9,696 nt of DNA from Candidatus Cloacimonadota bacterium. Lineage in GTDB: Bacteria; Cloacimonadota; Cloacimonadia; JGIOTU-2. Position 1 is the stretch's first letter; each line of letters begins with the position of its first letter. Of this stretch, positions 6,389-9,696 are shown one piece after another. Where the stretch lies: NCBI GenBank assembly GCA_021158425.1, contig JAGGUR010000068.1, positions 1-9,696 of the forward strand, written 5' to 3'. Under the pieces are notes generated by a model. That model ran no database searches and was not told where the DNA came from. It saw only the letters and a list, made by a program, of their open reading frames with translations. The position numbers were made by a program, and so were the translations under genes.

Positions 6389-6603
6389 GATGTAAATTTC
6401 TTTTGTAAATTTTTATAATATTCTATCTTATCCCAGCAAATCTTGCCTTTTTCTTCAGGATGTAATTGATAGAAGGCGTTCACCATTGCAAAATATTCGT
6501 TTACCCTTTCTTCGGGGGACATCTTGCTAATCCGCTCTAATGTATATGCTGTCTTCCACTTGTTAAAATTTTTCCACTTTTTGGCAATATCCGCATACTT
6601 CAT
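6373..6603 (-). CDS. Small helical protein paired with the module 2 nucleotidyltransferase
   Basis: 76 aa, highly charged and helical, no signal or membrane segment. The core SKMSPEERVNEYFAM (26-40) matches the KKMTPEQKIEEA stretch of the module 1 small protein. It is preceded in both by an FNK-containing basic stretch (KNFNKWK here, KFNKLPQ there). The C-terminus ends in SCKKH against CRKKGF in module 1. The final 16 bases overlap the nucleotidyltransferase start, just as in module 1. The ATG at 6603 has no good ribosome site. An internal ATG at the MSPEE methionine (residue 28) is the alternative and would give 49 aa. Function is unknown; the steady pairing suggests a partner or regulator of the enzyme. 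Confidence 0.7.
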   Translation of the reverse strand: MKYADIAKKWKNFNKWKTAYTLERISKMSPEERVNEYFAMVNAFYQLHPEEKGKICWDKIEYYKNLQKKFTSCKKH

Positions 6604-6679
6604 ATCAAGTTACTTGTTATTTGTAATTTGCTTACAAATGATATTTTCATACTCTTTTGCCTGCCCCGCCTGCCCTGTG

Positions 6680-6695
6680 TCCCGATATATCGGGA
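6680..6695. repeat. Perfect 16-bp palindrome in a GC-rich patch
   Basis: TCCCGATATATCGGGA reads the same on both strands and lies beside GC-rich CTGCCCCGC-type repeats. It has no loop, so as DNA it is a symmetrical site (like a dimeric operator) and as RNA a tight stem with a minimal loop. It is about 80 bases upstream of the module 2 small gene. It could be an operator for that module or part of a dispersed repeat; a genome-wide count would tell. Confidence 0.5.
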
Positions 6696-6786
6696 TTATT
6701 TCACTGAGATTAAATCCTTTCTTAATCGAATAGGGTGTCCTGTCTCTTCTCTGCGTCTGCCTGCATAATTGGGGATTCAGGATTTT

Positions 6787-6816
6787 ATATAACATTTATG
6801 TCAAATATTGTGCCAA
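6787..6816 (-). promoter_or_regulatory. Possible sigma70-type promoter for module 2 and metK
   Basis: On the minus strand TTGGCA (6816-6811) is followed after 18 bases by TTATAT (6792-6787). It is the best candidate I see between ahcY and module 2 and would give a leader of about 180 bases containing the palindromic patch. Such matches are frequent in AT-rich DNA, so this is weak. Confidence 0.22.
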
Positions 6817-6988
6817 AATATTGATTTAACCAAAGGTCTTGCATAAAGTGACTCTTTGAATAAACAAATAATTGATGTAGCAATTTTGATACACTAATTT
6901 CTAAAATGTGTTTCAAATGTGCCACAAATCCCAAATTACAATTCATAGATGTAAACTAAGAAGATGTTATATTATAAAGAAAGCATTC

Positions 6989-7012
6989 AAAAAATAGAAT
7001 TATTTATATTCT
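6989..7012 (-). terminator. Weak intrinsic terminator candidate after ahcY
   Basis: On the minus strand AGAAT/ATTCT forms a 5-bp stem with a seven-base loop, followed within one base by T6. It lies 40 bases past the ahcY stop. The stem is almost all A-T and therefore unstable, so confidence is low. Confidence 0.28.
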
Positions 7013-7051
7013 CTTTTGATAAGAAATTTGGACTTAAAATGACCTTACATT

Positions 7052-8311
7052 TTATGTTCCAATTGACCAGGAGGCTAAATACTTCTTCTGCTCTTCTGTC
7101 AGCTCATCAATCTTTATATTCATAGAATCAAGTTTAAGTTCAGCAATATGGTCATCAATATCTTTAGGAACAGGCATTACTTTAATTGGTAGTTTCTCCC
7201 CATTTTTGAATTTCTTAACAAAATATTCAGCAACTAAAGATTGATTAGCAAAGCTCATATCCATAACAGCAGCAGGATGTCCGTTTGCGGCAGCCAGATT
7301 TATCAATCTTCCTTCTGCTAAGACATAGATACTTTTCCCATCAATTTTGTATTCATCAACAAACTCACGCACTTTTTTCTTGCTCTCACAAATCTTATTT
7401 AATTCTTTTAGATTTATTTCCACATCAAAATGTCCGGAGTTGCATATAATCGCTCCGTCTTTCATTTTCTTTATATGATGAATATCAATAACATTTATAT
7501 CGCCTGTAAGTGTAACAAAGAGGTCGCCGAGAGGAGCGGCATCAATCATTTTCATCACGCGGAAACCATCCAATGCTGCTTCAATAGCTTTTAAGTGGTC
7601 AACTTCTGTAATAATGACATTTGCACCCATACCTTTAGCTCGCATTGCAAAGCCTCTTCCACACCAGCCATAACCAGCAACTACAACGGTAGAACCGGCA
7701 ATAAGCATATCAGTAGCTCTTATAATACCATCAATTGTACTTTGTCCAGTGCCATAGCGGTTATCAAAAAAGTGTTTTGTTTTTGCATCATTTACAGCAA
7801 TGATTGGATATTTAAGGGCGCCATCATTATGCATGCTGTGAAGTCTAATTATACCTGTAGTGGTTTCCTCACTCCCACCGATTACATTTTTGCATTTTTC
7901 AGGATATTTTGAATGTAATGTTGAAACCAAATCGCAACCATCGTCTTGTGTAACCTGCGGATTAAATTCCAATACGCTGTCAATATGGTTATAATAAGTT
8001 TTATTATCCTCACCAGTGATAGCGTAAACATCAATATCAAAATATTTTACTAATGCGGCAGTAACATCATCTTGAGTAGAAAGTGGATTTGATGCACAGA
8101 GACGCACCTCAGCACCTCCTGCTTTTAATGTTCGCATTAGATTAGCTGTTTCTGTTGTTACATGCAGACAACAACCAATCCTAATATCCTTAAGAGGTTT
8201 TTCTTTCTCAAATCTATCTCGTATTTTTTTCAATACGGGCATATTTTTATCAGCCCACTGGATTCTCTCAAATCCTTCCTTGGCAAACTTAATATCTTTT
8301 ATATCCGGCAT
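7052..8311 (-). CDS. ahcY: S-adenosylhomocysteine hydrolase (adenosylhomocysteinase)
   Basis: 419 aa. It splits S-adenosylhomocysteine into adenosine and homocysteine with tightly bound NAD, removing the inhibitor of methyltransferases. Active-site elements are visible: [11 protein letters not shown] with His50; TQDDGCDL with Asp123-Asp124; GSEETTTG with Glu149; [16 protein letters not shown] (174-189) with Lys179, Asp183 and Asn184. The NAD-binding motif is GYGWCGRG (213-220). [13 protein letters not shown] closes the second substrate-side region. The GYGWCGRG form, the length and the plain C-terminus (YLASWSIGT, without the K-P-x-x-Y-R-Y tail of eukaryotic and many bacterial enzymes) mark the short archaeal/Thermotoga-like type. 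AGGA eight bases before the ATG supports the start. metK lies 1.2 kb downstream on the same strand, so both ends of the methyl cycle are close together. Confidence 0.97.
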   Translation of the reverse strand: MPDIKDIKFAKEGFERIQWADKNMPVLKKIRDRFEKEKPLKDIRIGCCLHVTTETANLMRTLKAGGAEVRLCASNPLSTQDDVTAALVKYFDIDVYAITGEDNKTYYNHIDSVLEFNPQVTQDDGCDLVSTLHSKYPEKCKNVIGGSEETTTGIIRLHSMHNDGALKYPIIAVNDAKTKHFFDNRYGTGQSTIDGIIRATDMLIAGSTVVVAGYGWCGRGFAMRAKGMGANVIITEVDHLKAIEAALDGFRVMKMIDAAPLGDLFVTLTGDINVIDIHHIKKMKDGAIICNSGHFDVEINLKELNKICESKKKVREFVDEYKIDGKSIYVLAEGRLINLAAANGHPAAVMDMSFANQSLVAEYFVKKFKNGEKLPIKVMPVPKDIDDHIAELKLDSMNIKIDELTEEQKKYLASWSIGT

Positions 8312-8357
8312 AAATTTTATCCTATCTTATTTATTTGTTTTATTAATCTTCAAAATT

Positions 8358-8402
8358 TATAGAAAAATAGCTAAACTGATATTTCAGCCAGCTATTTCTA
8401 TA
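8358..8402 (-). terminator. Hairpin between the small exported-protein gene and ahcY
   Basis: Arms at 8358-8372 and 8390-8402 (TATAGAAAAATAGCT / AGCTATTTCTATA) pair over 13 bp with a two-base bulge. A second inner stem CTGA/TCAG lies in the loop. It starts 18 bases past the stop of the small gene and about 50 bases before the ahcY start. No clean T-run follows on the minus strand, so it may be a weak terminator or a leader structure of ahcY. It does not match any SAH or SAM riboswitch I recognise. Confidence 0.4.
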
Positions 8403-8419
8403 ACAATAAAAGGAATTAC

Positions 8420-8728
8420 TTATCTTCCCGGGATTATTAATTTCTTGCCTTTTTCTTGCACAACAATTCGTATTCTATGGCCACGACGCTCTATACGCTG
8501 CTCTTCTTCACCTTTCTTTGAGGGATTGTCCTCTTTCTTTTTCTTGGGTTTAAATACATCTTCTGTTGCATCAGAATCATATTCTAATATTGTAGATTCA
8601 GGAATCAAAATTTCAAAAACTGGCAGATCAAGACTAAATGATAAACCAGGTATAGGTTCAACTTCATTAGAAAGATATAATGTTGGCAGAAATAAAAAAC
8701 CTAGTATTACAATAATTATTTTTTTCAT
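8420..8728 (-). CDS. Small exported basic protein of unknown function
   Basis: 102 aa from the ATG at 8728; starting upstream at 8788 would put 20 unlikely residues before the signal. MKKIIIVILGFLFLPTLYLS is a clear signal sequence or N-terminal anchor with no Cys after it, so it is not a lipoprotein. An acidic, hydrophobic middle (EVEPIPGLSFSLDLPVFEIL, about 22-41) is followed by a very charged tail with PKKKKEDNPSKKGEEE at 61-76 and a basic RIERRGHRIRIVV stretch. No known domain is recognised. It is probably periplasmic or attached to the inner membrane. An extended -10 element lies just upstream and a hairpin follows the stop, so it may be a single-gene transcript. It shows no visible link to ahcY. 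Confidence 0.65.
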   Translation of the reverse strand: MKKIIIVILGFLFLPTLYLSNEVEPIPGLSFSLDLPVFEILIPESTILEYDSDATEDVFKPKKKKEDNPSKKGEEEQRIERRGHRIRIVVQEKGKKLIIPGR

Positions 8729-8751
8729 TTTTTTACTTTTCCATTGAAAAA

Positions 8752-8760
8752 AGTATACCA
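8752..8760 (-). promoter_or_regulatory. Extended -10 promoter for the small exported-protein gene
   Basis: On the minus strand TGG-TATACT fits TGn-TATAAT (8760-8752) and lies about 24 bases before the ATG at 8728, giving a very short leader. No good -35 sits at the right distance; TTGACA at 8788-8783 is 25 bases away, too far for normal spacing. Extended -10 sites can work without a -35. Confidence 0.38.
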
Positions 8761-8779
8761 AATTTGTCTCTTGAAATTT

Positions 8780-8869
8780 TAATGTCAAGCAAAAATTAAT
8801 TCTTTTTAATTTACGAAAACGAATATATCGAAGACAATAAATTAAGAATTTTATTTTTTCTTGACATTA
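8780..8869. repeat. 90-bp imperfect inverted repeat (probable bidirectional terminator)
   Basis: The outer 10 bp (TAATGTCAAG at 8780-8789 and CTTGACATTA at 8860-8869) pair perfectly. Inside, the arms continue through A/T-rich stretches to AATTCTTTTTAATTTA (8798-8813) against TAAATTAAGAATT (8838-8850), with only a few bulges. A 24-base loop (8814-8837) is left. T-rich runs follow the inner stem on both strands, so it could end transcription in both directions and specifically the gene finishing at 8950. Each arm holds an outward-facing TTGACA. The symmetry also resembles a miniature inverted-repeat element, but no target-site duplication is evident. Confidence 0.6.
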
Positions 8870-8890
8870 TACATTCATATGTTTTATAAA
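8861..8890 (+). promoter_or_regulatory. Consensus-like promoter on the plus strand (antisense)
   Basis: TTGACA (8861-8866) is followed after 18 bases by TATAAA (8885-8890). This is a good sigma70 match, yet no plus-strand gene follows. A transcript would run antisense into the end of the DUF3857-type gene. In DNA this rich in A/T a chance match is quite possible. Confidence 0.3.
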
Positions 8891-8949
8891 AAATTCCATA
8901 TGACTCTCACAAATAATATTTTTTAATGAAACATCTCTGAAACACATTT

Positions 8950-9696
8950 CTACTTACTTAGAATAACTATCCAATTATTTCTGTTAAAATACCCATCCTG
9001 GAGTTTCTTAAAGTTTTCATATTCAGAAACATTTACCTTTTTATCTTTGAGAACAAAATTTGAATTAAAATTAAGTTCATTATTATCAATATTTGATGTA
9101 ATTACATATTTGGCATTTTTATTATTTATTCCATCCGAGTCTGGCAAATATTCAACTTCAAATCCTTCTGGTATTTTTACTTTAGCATCATAAGAATACA
9201 TTCTCTTTGAGTAAAGTTCAAGGTCATAATTTCTTTTCTGAATAAAAGAATAATTTCCTACATTAGCACCATAGATAGATAATTGAGGAATGTTAAAGCG
9301 AACTTTATCCCCTTGAAATACGGCATAATTTGGTGATTCAAACACAACCTTTATATTCATATCTTTAGTCAAGTCCTCTGGATTTATGAAATTATAAGAG
9401 ATAAGTTTTGAGCCACCTCTTATACTGTTCACAACACTCTTAAAGAAAATATTCTGCTCATCCTTATTTTTATGCTTCAGTTGATTTCTTACATTAAAGT
9501 CACAATAACCTGTGGTATTAAGTTCAAATGTGCCTTTCAGATTTCCTTGCTCATCAATCTCAGCATTTAAAGTAACTTGAGCTTTGCTTTCCTTCTCATC
9601 CGGAACAGGAATCCCTACAAACCCGGTTGTATCTTCTTTTATAATCAGCCCATCTTTACCTTGATATGAATCGGGAATCCAGCCATATCTATTAAA
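8950..9696 (-). CDS. DUF3857/transglutaminase-type protein, C-terminal part (N-terminus outside window)
   Basis: The frame is open from base 9696 to a stop at 8950, giving 248 residues of a longer protein. The GTG at 9432 is merely an internal codon and not a start. The visible part begins with W-I-P-D-S-Y-Q-G-K-D-G-L-I-I and a following D-T-T-G-F-V-G-I-P-V-P strand. A typical beta-rich segment (VTLNAEIDEQGNLKGTFEL) comes next, then a long beta-sheet C-terminal domain with SIYGANVGNYSF and VKIPEGFEVEYLPDS. This arrangement is what follows the transglutaminase-like core in large DUF3857-containing exported proteins (the DUF3858-like tail). The N-terminal DUF3857 and Cys-His-Asp core would lie beyond the right edge, so enzymatic activity cannot be judged. 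Such proteins are usually periplasmic or cell-surface and of unknown role. Confidence 0.72.
   Translation of the reverse strand, partial: FNRYGWIPDSYQGKDGLIIKEDTTGFVGIPVPDEKESKAQVTLNAEIDEQGNLKGTFELNTTGYCDFNVRNQLKHKNKDEQNIFFKSVVNSIRGGSKLISYNFINPEDLTKDMNIKVVFESPNYAVFQGDKVRFNIPQLSIYGANVGNYSFIQKRNYDLELYSKRMYSYDAKVKIPEGFEVEYLPDSDGINNKNAKYVITSNIDNNELNFNSNFVLKDKKVNVSEYENFKKLQDGYFNRNNWIVILSK

Larger units (their letters stand above)
6604..7051. other. 448-bp gap between ahcY and module 2
   Basis: No convincing gene on either strand and no tRNA-like fold seen. The ahcY-proximal part (about 6796-7051) is AT-rich plain sequence. The part at 6655-6780 is clearly GC-richer and contains a near-tandem CTGCCCCGC/CTGCCCTG run, a perfect palindrome at 6680-6695, and a small stem GATTAA/TTAATC at 6708-6727. 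This base-composition jump suggests an inserted dispersed element or the remains of one. Confidence 0.5.

Noticed and set aside
6610..6795. 61-aa minus-strand ORF upstream of the module 2 small gene
   Set aside because: Its product reads through the palindrome and the CTGCCCC-type repeats (DTGQAGQAK), has no ribosome site and has an irregular composition. More likely a repeat patch that happens to be open.
6604..7051. CRISPR array, tRNA or attachment site in the largest gap
   Set aside because: No regularly spaced repeat, no cloverleaf-like set of stems and no tRNA 3'-end duplication were seen; the repeats present are single palindromes and one short near-tandem run.
8312..8419. SAH or SAM riboswitch upstream of ahcY
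   Set aside because: Only one A/T-rich hairpin is present; none of the conserved junctions or pseudoknot elements of SAM or SAH aptamers could be recognised in the short gap.
8280..8747. 155-aa plus-strand ORF
   Set aside because: Antisense to the ahcY start, the intergenic hairpin and the small exported-protein gene; no ribosome site and low-complexity hydrophobic translation.
9430..9432. GTG as start of a 160-aa gene
   Set aside because: The same frame stays open for another 88 codons to the window edge with sequence typical of the family, so the GTG is an internal Val codon.

Overview
The window comes from a low-GC (roughly one-third G+C by eye), gene-dense bacterial genome. Every convincing gene lies on the minus strand, so transcription runs from high to low coordinates. 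I would not name a species. The S-adenosylhomocysteine hydrolase is of the short 'archaeal/Thermotoga-like' type. The transglutaminase/DUF3857-type protein and the UpxY-like NusG paralogue are common in the FCB group (Bacteroidetes, Cloacimonadota, Marinimicrobia and relatives). An uncultivated FCB-like or neighbouring candidate phylum is a reasonable guess, but it is inference.

Layout in transcription order. (1) 9696-8950: C-terminal part of a large DUF3857/transglutaminase-type protein, entering from outside the window. (2) 8869-8780: a 90-bp imperfect inverted repeat that probably terminates that gene. It is followed by an extended -10 promoter and a 102-aa exported basic protein (8728-8420). 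(3) 8311-7052: ahcY. (4) 7051-6604: a 448-bp gap holding a GC-richer patch with a perfect 16-bp palindrome. (5) 6603-5834: a small helical protein overlapping a nucleotidyltransferase (module 2), which overlaps metK by ATGA. (6) 5837-4677: metK. (7) 4650-4108: a specialised NusG/UpxY/RfaH-like antiterminator, followed by a leader with two hairpins. (8) 3998-2979: a Gfo/Idh/MocA sugar dehydrogenase. (9) 2970-1098: six overlapping or closely packed ORFs (module 1). These are a split small gene with a T-TTT-TTG slip-like site, a second 'MTPEQ' small helical protein, an AbiEii-like nucleotidyltransferase, an MNT nucleotidyltransferase and a HEPN (HepT-like) protein. (10) a REP-like hairpin. (11) 974-1: a DegT/DnrJ/EryC1/StrS sugar aminotransferase whose C-terminus lies outside.

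How they fit together. metK and ahcY are the two ends of the methyl cycle: SAM synthesis and SAH removal. The NusG paralogue, the Gfo/Idh dehydrogenase and the DegT aminotransferase look like the start of a surface-polysaccharide nucleotide-sugar operon, probably a UDP-diacetamido-uronic acid type pathway. Two toxin-antitoxin-like nucleotidyltransferase modules are threaded into this same-strand series. Module 1 separates the dehydrogenase from the aminotransferase. Module 2 sits directly in front of metK.

The most interesting material is the pair of 'small helical protein + nucleotidyltransferase' modules. They share the same overlapping junction sequence, and module 1 combines that pair with a MntA/HepT pair and a frame-split upstream gene. 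Function beyond family level is inferred; nothing here could be searched against databases.
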